Positions 12,710 through 24,200 of a stretch of 64,000 nucleotides of DNA are shown here, piece after piece (position 1 is the first letter of the stretch; every line of letters starts with the position of its first letter). Location of the stretch: NCBI RefSeq assembly GCF_026230105.1, contig NC_079483.1, positions 3,713,312-3,777,311 of the forward strand, read 5' to 3'. Source of the DNA: Diorhabda sublineata. Its lineage: Eukaryota > Arthropoda > Insecta > Coleoptera > Chrysomelidae. A program made the position numbers and the translations under genes. The notes under the pieces are model-generated. The model saw only the letters and a program-made list of their open reading frames with translations, did no database searches and was not told where the DNA came from.

Positions 12710-13560
12710 ACACTCGTGAGCAAAAAAATCGAGACCGGTAACACACCTGAAACGCAAGTCACTGGCTAAAAACTGAACACAAATTATATTTTTATTAGTG
12801 AAATCTTGAAGCTAATGGTATTAATTTCAAAATAATATGAATTTTTGTTCTCATAATCCAGCAATATTTTATGATAGGTAACCTTTCTATTTATACTTTT
12901 TTACACTAGTGACAATTAGGGATAACTGACCCTCATAAAAGGTGATCTATCTGACCTACCACTATCAGTTAACCGTCAACCGATACATATCTCCGTTAAT
13001 AACAAATAAGAATTTTACCTAAAAATGGACACAGCAAGTCATAAAGCTGCTCCAGTGGTCACTTTATTGCGACAAGGCCAGAGTCAGTGAGAAATGGCCA
13101 CTACGCTATACATGAGTCAGTCTGTAGCTTCCAAAGTTTACTATTTTTACCAAAATACTGGAAACGGTGCACATCCCAAAAAGATGATCGATTAATTGTC
13201 AGCACATAGCTGACCGTCACCGTACCGTCACTGGTATTCAAGTCCAATAAAGCTCAGTGAGGTATAGCTGGGCAGTCAAAAGGAGACTTGAGGTAGCTAA
13301 TTAACGCAGAGAGTGCCTGCATTATAGCTATGGAAAAGGACGAGTCTACAGAAGAACTGGAGGAAGATTCGCGCAGTGCTGCATAAAAAAGTGGCGTTTA
13401 GAAAACGGTCTTGGATGGTTTGGACGCGTATTCCCATGGAAGCAGCAACAGAGTTGGTTTTCATTGAGACTGGCGATGGAGCAACGGGAATTAACGGCGA
13501 ATCGATACAAATAGAAATTTAGGGAATTACGTCAGTTATGCAGTATTTGAAGAGATATAC
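12710..13560 (+). mobile_element. Tc1-like transposon relic
   Basis: The left end has 'cactcgtgagcaaaaaaatcg' (about 12712), resembling a Tc1-family terminal repeat. The body begins at 13025 with 'MDTASHKAAPVVTLLRQGQS', a helix-turn-helix start. After frameshifts it reads 'RHRTVTGIQV' (about 13213), 'RECLHYSYGKGR' and 'IKKWRLENG'. A later frame has 'PMEAATELVFIE' (about 13434), matching the segment near the second catalytic aspartate of Tc1-like transposases. The C-terminus and right terminal repeat were not found. Confidence 0.55.
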
Positions 13561-13564
13561 TAAA

Positions 13565-15075
13565 ACTTAAATCAAATATACGCTGATTTCTTGAAGAATA
13601 CGATAATCATACTTTAAATGCATCGTAATGAGGTAAAATTTGTAAATTATTCATTTTATAATTTTTTGGTATTTAATTACGCCCTCTGACGGTGGATTTA
13701 CAGCTCTGTAAATAATTTCCAGGATTTTCTCGAGGTCACTTTTGATATAAAATTCTTTTTCCCGAAGCTGTACTATAAACGGTTCCCGAGATATGGCCGA
13801 GAGCCATTCTTATTGGGACACCCGGTACATTTTTTGTACTTTTACTATTAAACAAAAAATAAGTTTTTACAAACTATCACTATCACGGTTTTTTAATTCT
13901 AATTATTGTCAAAAAGTGTTTTATTCGATTATTGAATAGTTTATTTAATTTTCCTACTTTAATTAAAGTGTTAACAAACATTTTCGACAGCATTGTATGT
14001 AACGTTAAATATTGCAATTATTTGAAAATATGATAGATATTGAAGTTTATGTATTGAGGAAACTATTGTCTATTATTTTAAATTTTTGAATATATAACCA
14101 CCGGTAAAAATATTAATAAATCCATAAAAAACTTAATGCCTACTTCATATATATAGGTAATTTATGAATATAAATAACACGTTCACATATTTGAATAAAA
14201 TGTCACAGGCTCGTACTGATTGGTGTAGATTGATACAACTAATTGACTTGCATAACCAAAATCAATATTTACTAAAAACCAATACTTAACTGTAGAGATT
14301 TACTATGAATGTTGGACTTATCCAATGTCATTATCGTACAAAACGTTTCGAACATTTGCGTTTAAGTTTTTCAATGGCTTGTTGTTACTAATTAGCCAGT
14401 TATTGCATAAAACTAAATACTTATGTATTTACTTTTCCAATGTAAGATAAGTACATCTTACTCAATAATAAGAAAAATCATACAAAATTTCGACTCGCAC
14501 CCACAAAAGGGCTTTCTACTCAAAATTTCCATATTTTTAAATATAAAATAGATAACAGAATCCATAACTTATCTTCCAAGCTCCATCCACCTAGCATACA
14601 ATTTGTTTTTTGCCTCTTAAAGTGTTAACTTTGTAGATGATATCGTCACGTTGGAAGAAACTTTGAACTCGGAGGAATATTCTGTATTCCAGTAAATCAG
14701 GTATGCATGTCAGTAGATATGTCTGTAGTTATAAAATGAAATGGATTCATGGTACAAAATGGATACCAATAATCAGCTTACTGGGGAATTATCGAAATAA
14801 TGGCGATTCCACTTGCTTTAACTTTCGATATAGTCTACTTTGAGAATAGAGTTATCAGAAAATTGTCGCATTCGATATATAGCTGATATTTCTAGCACAC
14901 ATATTCTTTTGTCTTCATTTCTGAAAACACACAAATATGCAGCTTTACGTAATCAGCAATTGAAGCTTTTCACTTCAGATAATCAAAAATTGCTTCTTAA
15001 GTATACCCTAATTAAAAATGAAAAAAATATCACTATGCTGTCTGATAGTGCCTGAAACAGTGTTTTGGCATATTT
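13565..15075. other. AT-rich, no supported gene
   Basis: About 13660-13840 holds a more GC-balanced block ('gagatatggccgagag', 'gggacacccggtac') that looks like part of a dispersed repeat, but its class is unclear. A 71-residue plus-strand frame at 14840-15055 has no recognisable motif. Confidence 0.35.
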
Positions 15076-15080
15076 TTCGA

Positions 15081-15420
15081 TGTTGTTAATTTACAGTGGG
15101 TTTTGGGTTTGTAGTTGCAAATAAATTGAGTCCAATCTTGATCAAAGTTCGATTTATTGAACAGGATTTCAAAAGTGCGTTCAAATAACAATAATAACGG
15201 AATAACAATTTCGGAGCACGTTTTTCTTTTCGCTCGTGTCACTATTACATGAAACTGTCAAAAGGTGCTTATCGCCTACTAATTTTTAATAAAATCAGAA
15301 TACATTAGAATACATAATTACCAACTTTGACTCTATATAAAACAAAAGTATAGTGTGAAGTAGGATAGGGTCAAGGTTGGGTTGGGTTCGGGTCAGCTGT
15401 CAATTGATCAATTCTCAACA
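15081..15420 (-). repeat. Copia 3' LTR, 340 bp
   Basis: On the minus strand it begins 'tgttgagaattgatc' and ends 'gtaaattaacaaca', so it has the standard TG...CA ends. Positions 15322-15420 are repeated at 17366-17464. 'ttcga' immediately outside 15081 matches the duplication at the other end of the element. Confidence 0.85.
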
Positions 15421-15978
15421 CTCCTCCTTGATCAATTTACAGCAAAGTGTCTCAAAAACTTTTCTGTTGAGTGCTTTTGTGAAAATGTCTGCAATCTGTT
15501 TGCTGCTCTCGACGTGTTGCAGTGTCACAGTGTTGCCGACGTGTTGCTGAATGTGTTTTCGTGGTATCTCAATGTGTCTCTTGCCTCTGGTTGTCTTTCC
15601 TTCGTGTGCATTTTGTAACATGTGAATCGCTGACATGTTGTCGATTTTCAGAGTGATCGGCTGATCACTTTCCAGGATACCAAGTTCCAGTGCGAGTCTC
15701 TTGATCCAGCACACATCTCCAATCACAGACACTGCGGCTCGGTACTCGGCTTCTGCGGTTGAAGTCGCTACCAAACGCTGCTTCTGTGAGTACCAGACTA
15801 CTGGTCCTCCTCTCATCACCAATACTCCACTTGTCGACTTTCCTGTCTCAGGGTCTCCTCCGAAGTCTGAATCGGTGTATGCTACGAGTTCTTTGCCTCC
15901 TCCGAAGTAGATTCCTGCTGTCACTGTCCCTCTCAAGTACTGGAATACACGTTTCACCATCGCCTGATGGCTTTTCAT
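15415..15978 (-). pseudogene. Copia RNase H domain
   Basis: This 187-residue minus-strand frame contains 'VKRVFQYLRGTVTAGIYF', then 'YTDSDFGGD' (RNase H aspartate), 'STAEAEYRAA' (glutamate motif), 'KIDNMSAI' and 'KHIQQHV' near the end, in the order typical of Copia RNase H. It sits in a different frame from the reverse transcriptase to its right. The expected linker ('YR..VGSL.YL...RPDI') is missing, so a deletion of roughly 60-80 codons near 15980 both joins and shifts the two domains. The stop lies at the polypurine tract beside the LTR. Confidence 0.85.
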
Positions 15979-16879
15979 GGGATTGGGTGGATGCTGGGTT
16001 GCACTGTTCGAGTTTCATCCTCCTCAAGATCTTCTCCGTGTACCGAGGCTGATTCACGAAGATTCCATCTTTGTCGACCTTGATTTCCATGCCCAAGTAC
16101 GTCAACTTGTCCTGAACTTTCTCACTGTAAGTGATCTGAAACTCCTTGCTTATTTCCTTCAAAAGTCTGTATATTCTCTTTTCATCTTTCCCAATTATCA
16201 GTCCATCATTCACGAAGAGTGAGAGCATAATGCTCTTGTCCTTGGTGTAGTAAATACACGGGTCGTCATCTGCGTTGATCAGGCCAACTTTCTTTACAAA
16301 GTGTTTAGTGACTCTCTCGTTCCACATCTTTGGGGCTTGCTTGAGTCCGTAAAGACTCTTATCCAACCTGCACACTTTACCTGATCCATCGTCGAATCCT
16401 TCAGGCTGATTCTTGTAGATGACTTGTTCCAGATTTCCATACAAGAATGCCGTTTTCACATCGAACGATACCAACTTCATTTTCTCTGACGCTGCGTGAC
16501 TTAGTAGTAGCCGAATCGATGCATGGCGGGCTACTGGGCTGAATGTTTCCTTGCAGTTCACTCCTTCCTTCTGTTCAAATCCTCTGGCTACGAGTCTGGC
16601 CTTGTATCTTCCATCTGCTTTCTCTCGAAGTACCCACCGACATGTGATAGGTTTCACTCCTTCAGGGCAGTCCACCAGTTCCCAAGTTTTCATTTCCATT
16701 AGCGAGTCGTACTCCTCCTGCATTGCTTTTCTCCACTTTTCATCTTTAAGTGCCTGACTCACCGGAATGTCTTCAGCTTCACCAATCATGGCTACTTTTG
16801 CGCTCATTCCTCCATGTCTGTTATTAAGTACATAGTCTTTCAGTCTCGGTGGTGGTTGCAAAGTTCGACGATCTCGCAA
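15930..16879 (-). pseudogene. Copia reverse transcriptase, catalytic motif altered
   Basis: The long minus-strand frame (starting 16879) reads through the Copia reverse transcriptase: 'WRKAMQEEYDSL', 'ARLVARGFEQKEGVN', 'FDVKTAFLYGN', 'KSLYGLKQAPKMWNE'. It then has 'LSLFVNDGLII' at about residues 219-229. In active Copia proteins this last block is 'YVDD', with two metal-binding aspartates. Here it is 'FVND', so the first is asparagine, which should abolish polymerisation. The frame runs on out of phase from about 15980 because of the deletion before RNase H. It is otherwise open for some 300 codons. Confidence 0.88.
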
Positions 16880-17067
16880 ACTTCTCCTTCCTGGCTCTTC
16901 TTCTGGCGGTTGTGTCCCACTTTCGTTCTCACTTTCTCCAGTCGTCCAGTTGTCTTCTTCTTCGTCTGACTCACTGCTGCTTTCTTCTTTCTTCTCAAGT
17001 GTACTCTCTGTTGCCGATGTCTCAACTTCAGTGCCTTGCCTCTGTCGTATCCTCTCCTCGTCGAAGA

Positions 17068-17365
17068 TTACATTGTCTGAAGTAATGACCTCTCTTTTTC
17101 TTTCATGTAAATCCTGTAACAGGGCGAATCAATGTCATAGCCAACTAGAATTCCCTTTTCTGATTTTCTATTTATTTTGTCTCTCTTTTGTGCTTGGGTC
17201 AGCACATAACATTCACAGCCAAAAGGTCGCAGTTTCTTAATCTTCATTTTCCTTCCAAACCACAATTCTGCTGGACTCTTTCCTGGTACGTTGCTGGTTC
17301 CTGTCTGGTTGATCGTGAAGATCACGTGGTTCATTGCCTCTGCCCATAGTTTCCATAGAGGCCCA
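17068..17365 (-). pseudogene. Copia integrase C-terminal fragment
   Basis: The minus strand reads 'PLWKLWAEAMNHVIFTINQT', then 'KSPAELWFGRKMKIKKLRPF', 'GCECYV' and 'GILVGYDIDSPCYRIY'. This is the end of the Copia integrase core and the segment after it. The frame shifts near 17090-17100; the following sequence then reads 'EVITSDNVIFDEE' and an acidic linker leading to the reverse transcriptase. The upstream end is fused to the remnant 5' LTR at 17366. Both partners share 'caacttt' at the junction, consistent with a deletion at microhomology. Confidence 0.8.
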
Positions 17366-17464
17366 CAACTTTGACTCTATATAAAACAAAAGTATAGTGT
17401 GAAGTAGGATAGGGTCAAGGTTGGGTTGGGTTCGGGTCAGCTGTCAGTTAATCAATTCTCAACA
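17366..17464 (-). repeat. Remnant of Copia 5' LTR
   Basis: These 99 bp match 15322-15420 with two substitutions near 'gttaatc' versus 'attgatc'. The remaining ~240 bp of this LTR and everything up to the integrase were lost. Confidence 0.85.
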
Positions 17465-17519
17465 TTCGATTTTAGTATTTACAACACTTATTTTCTCAAA
17501 TTGAATAGTATTATTATAA

Positions 17520-18065
17520 TTATGCCTTGCTCTTTGTCTTTTTCAATGTTTCTTCATCACTCTTGGCAGCTGGTAAGACCTTCTTTGAGCTCTTTAAATT
17601 AAAAAAGAATTGGTGGTAAAATGAAATTAGATCTTTTCTTTTATTTTCTGTGATAGAAGGTGCTTCGGTGTAAGCTTTCTTCAAAATTAAGTCCTTTGTG
17701 CTTTTCCTTGTTTTTCTTCTTATGTCAATTTCTTTCATTCATCATTCATCTTTATAAGATGTCTTATAAAAAATAGAATATTAATTTTGTTTCTTTAGTT
17801 CAACTATCTTTACATCGTTCCAGGTACATTTCTCATCATCTGTGTTTAGAGAAAAATGTTTACCAAAATCCTCAGATAACTTCTTACAATCATAAAAAAG
17901 TCCGATGTTTCTATTTCTTTTACATTATATGGCTCCTCTGTCTTCCTGAAGGTCTTAATAAGCATGGATATTTCACTAGGAATGAAAATGGGCCCAGTTT
18001 TCAAAACTCTCTTTCAATACAAGAATGAATATTGTTTGCTTCATTTTTTGTGTGGCCGACTATTA
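17520..18065 (-). pseudogene. DUF7869-like (putative transposon-encoded) protein, C-terminal relic
   Basis: Across several minus-strand frames this region reads 'YLIVGHTKNEANNIHSCIER' (about 18000-18060), 'KTGPIFIPSEISMLI' (about 17970), 'FGKHFSLNTDDEKCTWNDV' (about 17815-17870) and finally 'KAYTEAPSITENKRKDLISF' (about 17620-17680), ending at a stop at 17520. From memory this matches an insect protein family annotated DUF7869, whose hallmarks are a 'GHT/GHS...' block and a C-terminal 'KK.DL..L' block. Function is not established; I suspect a transposase-derived protein because it occurs as broken copies. Another relic lies at 21610-23400. Confidence 0.5.
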
Positions 18066-18322
18066 GGTATTTATAATAGTTTCAATTTGCATGATTCAAA
18101 TACAAAATACAGTACAAGTACATAGCAAAACATACCAATTCTTATTTTGTGACACAGTATTATCACTATAAAATATCAAATCAAATGAAGATATCTCACT
18201 GTTGCTCTGAGATAGCGATATAGGTAATTAGCTATCGATTAAATACAAAGAACCAAATAGCTGGATTTGTTACAAATGAAGTTAATTCCACCAAAATCGC
18301 CATTCCGATAATTTCCTATCAA

Positions 18323-19338
18323 CCCATTCAATACGGCAGCCATTTTGACACATTATCACTGAGTACGGGGCTATTTGAGATAAGCCTTTGGCTCTGACGG
18401 AAAGGTTTTTTGATACAAATTATTTGATCTAACATTAATTTGAATTAAAAAAATGATTAAAAAAATCCCAAGGTCTTATTTCCGATAATTAAGCAGGTAC
18501 GTCTCGGCCACGCTCTCCGTCAGTGGTGAAGGCATCAGTTCACCTGTGTAGCGGGTAGTCTAACTTCGTGACTTAGCTTTTAACTAATTCGTTGTTGGTT
18601 CCAAGACTGAGAAAAAAACTTACTGATTCACTAAAATTAATATAAGAAAATTTATATAAATTCATTTAAAATTATATTTAAAAACAATACACTTATGTAC
18701 TACAATTACAACTCCATATTTTTTTGATAGTTTACGAAACAGCCAACTAAGCACAAGGGGGGTTTATTAGGTCAGGCCGTGCCGGGGTTTTTCTCTGAGG
18801 AATGTCCATGATTATATCGTATTCTAACTTCTAAAGTCAATTAAAAAAATGAACAAAAATTCACCGTGAGAAATATAGAAACGATATTGTTTTTAAAAGT
18901 TAGAATGGGATAAAGTGAAATCAGAAAAAATAAAAAAATAATGTTTTATGGACAAATATATTCCAAAACTTGGAAAATAACTATAAAAAACAAAACAAAG
19001 GATTTAAAAATAAATTCTAAAAATGGTCTCAAAAATTTTATGTCAACGATTTAGTTATTTAGTTGTCATATTTGTTTTTCAACATGATTTTACTTATATA
19101 AAGGTGGAAAATCTACGAAAAATGTGTTTCACTTACCTCAAATTTAATTCAAAAAAAGGCACACTTCCACTTGTCCGATTTTAAAACGGTAAACGGTGTA
19201 TTGTATTGTATTGTATATTGTCTCTTGGAGAATCACGAGAGTACAAAGTTGAGTCCTTTGGTTGTAACGGATAGTTTGGTGTCGAGTTGTAAAAGGAAGG
19301 GAAACGAGCGCGCCGGCACGCTCTCCGTATTGAATGGG
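18323..19338. mobile_element. Probable non-autonomous piggyBac-like element
   Basis: 'cccattcaatacgg' at 18323-18336 is matched by its exact inverse 'ccgtattgaatggg' at 19325-19338. The outer tetranucleotides are TCAA (18319-18322) and TTAA (19339-19342), consistent with a TTAA target duplication with one substitution. Ends starting CCC next to TTAA are typical of piggyBac-like elements. The 1,016-bp interior has no transposase motif. 'cacgctctccgt' near the right end recurs at about 18509. Confidence 0.55.
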
Positions 19339-19342
19339 TTAA

Positions 19343-19980
19343 CTCTGATTCCTAGGATTGGGTAAAACTTCCGTGAGACGCCGGTGTCGGAAGTGGTTGA
19401 GATTTGGTATGTAGGCTGGGTTGAATTTAGGGACTAATAATATGCAACAAACTCCTTACGGAAAATGGGTGCAATCTACAGACAAAAATGGTATTGAAAC
19501 GAAAAATCGCACGAATAGCGTCTAATTTGAAAGAAAAAGTGCATAAAATAACTCAGAGAGTTTGATACGAAACATAGGACTTAGCCCAACTTAACCTTAA
19601 ATTTTTTTATCACAATCTCACAATTTATACAAGTCTACAATTCTAGCTAGCAAGTTTCGAAACTTATCTATTTCATTTTTCGTGAAACAACGCTATTAGT
19701 AATCAACTAAATGGTCGGTGTCTGTTTCTTCAATTCTTTGAGTGCTTACACCTTCTTAAGACACAAACTCTCGATAATGTCAGAGTGTCTCATGGAAATA
19801 ACCGTGTTGTAGTAGTTGTAAGCACGCCACCCATCTGTGAGTATATTTGTACCGTTTTTACATGTTTTAGGATAAGCGGGATCAATGTCTTCCTATCTCA
19901 GCAATTTTTGGGACAAGTTTCTGATCTGAAATCTTATGAGCCATCCTCGATCATTTCCAACAACCAGTAGTCCTCAACAA
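19343..19980. other. No recognisable gene
   Basis: A 61-residue plus-strand frame at 19785-19970 has no motif. The right part may be the untranslated tail of the minus-strand LINE that follows. Confidence 0.35.
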
Positions 19981-19989
19981 CCCGGATTT

Positions 19990-20440
19990 TAGGAAACATG
20001 CACCAGCCAAATTTGGCCTTACCTATCAGCACCCAGTTCTCCAATCTTTCCTTTTTCACTCTGCTGATTCAGGTAGCTCTCTGTTGTGACTTCTTTGCAG
20101 TAACTTTACCAATCAGTCACTGCTCTATTATCTATGCCTAGTATATGCTCAGGAACCAGGAACCTGATTGAAGATCTAGGCGTCTGCAGGCGAACTGCTC
20201 TAAGTGATATTATGCTGGACATCTGCCTTGGTAGTATCAGTAAAACAGAGTCAGGCTGGCAATCTTTCTTTTATACTTTGAGCAGTACAAGTTTCTGGTC
20301 AACATTGGATTGTCTATAGGTCGAATTACTCTCTTCTGTATGGAGTCGAGCATCCTCAGTGTATGCTTGGGAGCCGAGCTCCAAATATGCGAGCAATACT
20401 CCAAACGGATGGACGTCTTGTAGAGGATAACGCATTGTAA
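19990..20440 (-). mobile_element. LINE reverse transcriptase C-terminus
   Basis: The minus strand reads 'LYKTSIRLEYCSHIWSSAPK', then 'LRMLDSIQKRVIRPIDNP' (about 20300-20425), then 'ASLTLFYWYYQGRCP' and, after a frameshift, 'AVRLQTPRSS'. This is the familiar C-terminal region of insect LINE polymerases ('EYCSHLW..AP...L..LD.IQ.RA.RLI', 'FYR.Y.G.CS'). The catalytic domain is not present to the right, so this is a 5'-truncated copy. Confidence 0.75.
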
Positions 20441-20900
20441 GAATCTTTATAAATTTGACTAAGTACGCGTTACGTGATATTGCATGATGAAAAACTCGTT
20501 ATAATTTGAATTGAAGATATTTTTTTGCTTTTTCGTAATTTTAAAAAGGATTATAACGGTCAATAAATTACATTAGCGAATATCATGACCCAGCTGTTTC
20601 CGTAATTTTATATTTCATATTTCCTCCCCAGCTGAGCCTGTTGCCTTCTCAAATTATTGGAATGTTTTTTATTATGATTCAAATGTTTGCGCTACTTCTT
20701 ACAGTTAAAGTTTTATTGTTTATAAAAAACACAAAGAAAAACGCTACTTTAGATAACAAACAAATAAAAGACGATACGCCTATCGTTTGGTCTATTTCCT
20801 TTAATTAAAATCTTTTGAGGAAAAAAGTTGAAATGATTTAAAGAGTAAGTTGTGAAAATTGGAACAAATTCATGAGAGGTAGGTGTAGTAAAAGATTCAA

Positions 20901-20906
20901 TTTATT
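20901..20906 (-). terminator. Candidate polyadenylation signal of the GH28 gene
   Basis: AATAAA on the minus strand, about 45 bp downstream of the GH28 stop codon. The spacing is plausible but the hexamer is common in such AT-rich DNA. Confidence 0.45.
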
Positions 20907-20950
20907 AGCTCACAATCTATTTTACTTATACAACATTAGATGAATTTTTT

Positions 20951-21201
20951 CTACCAACAAGACCAACCCATGGGTATACAATTACAAGCGTTTTCCACTT
21001 GTGCGTTTCGTATTTCTATATCTGACCAAGTCCAGTCAGCACAAGCATCAGTTCCGCACCAAATGTAAACTGACCTTACATATTTGGTTGTCATAGTACC
21101 GTTGACCCTAGAAATGTTGAGTTTACTTATTTCTACATTATCGGATGGATGTCCGTCGTCATCGAGATCTTGGCGTACTTCAATACCTCTAAAAAGTATT
21201 C
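20951..21201 (-). CDS. GH28 exon 4 (C-terminus)
   Basis: Acceptor 'catatttttag' precedes 21201. The exon completes a split glycine codon and encodes residues 269-351, with 'DDDGHPSDNVEIS', 'CGTDACADWTWSDIEI' and 'ENACNCIP', then a TAG stop. The cysteine-rich end matches the disulfide pattern of GH28 C-termini. Confidence 0.88.
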
Positions 21202-24200
21202 CTAAAAATATGTTTAAAAATTACATACGGTTAGTATATTTAATCAGAGGTCTGGAAATGAGGATTTCTTATTATATTTAAGAAATGATAAGAATTAAAT
21301 TATGAACATTTGAGACGGCAAGTGCAGTGGTCTAAACTAGAAGATAATGATGTGGAAAAATTAATATTCACAAAATAGCATCTTTCAAACTTATTTGTCA
21401 GTTTTAAATTTCAATGGATTCAATTCAATTTCAACTTATTTTGTTTTTTATTGTTTTAGCTAATTTACTTTTAAAATAGAATTGTTTTAAAAACAAAAAG
21501 TGTAATATTTATTTACTTATTGTGAGTTAGGCCATTTTGGCCAGGATTAAAAATTGATATTATCATGAATATCTTTATTTTTATTACAGCATACAACATT
21601 AAAAACCAATTAAACATTTTGGTTATCGAGGTTGTCAATGAAAATATCATCAATAGATGTTGAAGATGTTTTCATATTGCTGTAGAAATTATGATGAATT
21701 GGGGTGTGTAAGACAATAACAGTTGGGTTATTAGTAGGACATAGAAGTTGAGGATTTTCAAAGATAATAGAATTCCTCTTTTTAAGGTCAACTTCACGAA
21801 AAAGAACATCATTTTTATTAGAATATTTAAAATAAAATGTAAAAGGATGCTCTCTACAAAATATTAGCCATTGCATCTTTAACCATTCAACTTTGCCTTT
21901 ATCTCCACATAGTTTACGATTCTTGATATTTTTTTCTGGTGATTTGCAAGAAAAAAATAAATTTTTTGTCATAGAAAATATTTTGAACGGTTTACTTCTT
22001 TATAGCCACTAAAATAACTTGCTTCCAGTCTTCAGACACAAAGATGTTTTTGAAAAACCGTTTCTGTTTTTTCACTTAATCAAAATCCTAATCGCATGAC
22101 ATGTATGAATGTCCGCCTACAAAAAATTTGTGGTCTATTTTATAAATACCATATTCAATAGAACTGGAAACAATAAACTGATAGAAAAGAGCCGTCTTGA
22201 TATTCCTATTTTGCCCTCCGTCATTGATCAGAGTACATTATAAGATGTATGCATTTTAAAATATTTTTTAAGAAATACAATAGACAGGAAATTTTTTTTG
22301 GGGACCTCTGGATGCAGGGCCGATCCGTGCCGGGGGTGGAAGGAGTGCATGATACTAACACGGGGCGGCAAAAGGCAAAATGTCTTAAAAAAAAAATAAC
22401 AGAACCCCATAAAGCAAAAAATATTTAGTCGCAAAGCGCAAAGTGCCTTTTTTTGATATCGGCATTTCTCCAAAATATTCTTTTCTTATTATTACAAAAA
22501 TACCAAAATAGTGCGTTGAGCGTTCGGGCAAATCGGGCGGCGTAAAAAAGATGATAAATAGGTAATAATAATAAAGAATACTCGTTGCCGCAAAAACGCC
22601 AGAATATATTAATAGAATACTCTTTACCGACTTTGAGAATGTTGGATTTTTTTTATTTTTCCAAAGCCGTGTTTTCATGTTTATCTAAGTTTGCGTGGCC
22701 TTTTTTTTAACTTTTATTTAAGTTAATTAGTAGAAGACCAAAGAGTAAAGAGTAAAGATTGCGATATAACGAATTAGGGAATGAGATCAGTGTCTATTTG
22801 ATTTATTTTTATTTACTGATTGTGAACGGACTGAACGGTAGGTTTTAATTATTTTATATTAGTTCAATTTGAAAATTCTAATGAATTTTTTAACGAAAAA
22901 AAATAAAGTTTCAAATTTTCACAAAAATTTTTAATCATAGTTTAATTATTAGATATATGAAGACAAAAAACGATTAGCTGTCGTCACCGAGTCACCGAGC
23001 AATAAAGAACCATAACCTTCATGTAGCCATGTTCAATATTTTAAGCCAAACGAGGACAAAGAAGAACGACTGGAAAAATTGCAAGAAAATTATAGGGCGG
23101 CATATTTTGTTTTTGCACCCGGGCGGCAGATATCCTAGGCTGGATGTTATAGTTTTATCTCACAAAAACATATACACTTCTTCATTTTTCATATTATGAA
23201 CACCTAAGTAGTATGTCCAGAGTTGACGCTTGTAATAACATATTCCTGTACTAATAACAGGGGCTGGAAGTGATTTCAAAAGATCGAAGCAAATTACACA
23301 TACATCTTCATTATTTGTATATATTTCTATATCTTTTCTTACAGCATTTGCCTTGAGCAAATGCAAGTTTCTTTCTTTTTCAAGTCTTGTTTTTTCATCA
23401 TAATCCGCCGCTTAATTAGTTTAAGCACTGAACTTCAATATAGGGAAATTGTTGGTGTTGGTTAGGCCAATTTTGCGCTGACGGCCTCATTTTATCTTCA
23501 AAGTAATCATATTACATCGTAATAGTATCAAACATGATTAGCAGCGATTAGCTGCGATATGTTTTTTATCGGGGTTATTCCATTTTCTGTCAGCTTAATG
23601 TTAATTTTGAGAAATGTACTCAAGAGAAAATCCAGGTATTTTTAAAAATATATTACAGCTAGCTGCACAAGCCAGTACTGCTTTGTTATGAATAAAATAC
23701 AGATCACCAGAGTATCCAGCTCATATGTATGAGGTGTTCAATAGGGTGGACCGAAAAAAAAACGAATTTGTCTTTTTCACAATGCTATACCTAAATCAAG
23801 ACATTTTGCAGCTTTTTTCGCAGTACTTAGTCAACGATATGTTAAACTGCTATAGTGAAAATCCTTCATCAAATTTGATGAAATTAACAAAAAAAATCAA
23901 AACCGTTAAAATCTTCGGTAATTATACACTTTCACGGTCACCTGGTTTTTTGGCTCTAGAAAATCGAAAAATGGATAGACTTTAATGATCTTGGTCTCAA
24001 AATGTTCCATTTTACGGCGGATTTATAAAAAAAATTAGTAGAAATAACTGGAATGAAAATTTCTCATAGTTTTACTGTTTTAAATCGTAAAAAAACGGTT
24101 TTGCAAAATAATCCATTACAAAAAATTATCTCATTATCAGATAAAGTTTTTATATTTTTTTTGTATTCTACATAAATTAATAAACAATTTAAAAAAAAAT

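Larger units (their letters stand above)
15076..17469 (-). mobile_element. Ty1/Copia LTR retrotransposon, internally deleted, with TSD
   Basis: The element occupies 15081-17464 on the minus strand, flanked by the 5-bp duplication 'ttcga' at 15076-15080 and 17465-17469. The left (3') LTR is complete (15081-15420). The right (5') LTR keeps only its outer 99 bp (17366-17464), which differ from the left LTR at two positions. Gag, protease and most of integrase are gone. What remains is the integrase C-terminus, reverse transcriptase and RNase H. A purine tract reading 'aaggaggag' on the minus strand abuts the left LTR, as expected for the polypurine tract. The perfect duplication and near-identical LTR ends suggest a fairly recent insertion. 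Confidence 0.92.

Noticed and set aside
13660..13850. GC-balanced block ending 'gggacacccggtac'
   Set aside because: It looks like a dispersed repeat, but no second copy or terminal structure lies in this window to support a call.
15701..17240. Several plus-strand frames of 60-97 codons
   Set aside because: All lie antisense to the Copia reverse transcriptase, RNase H and integrase.
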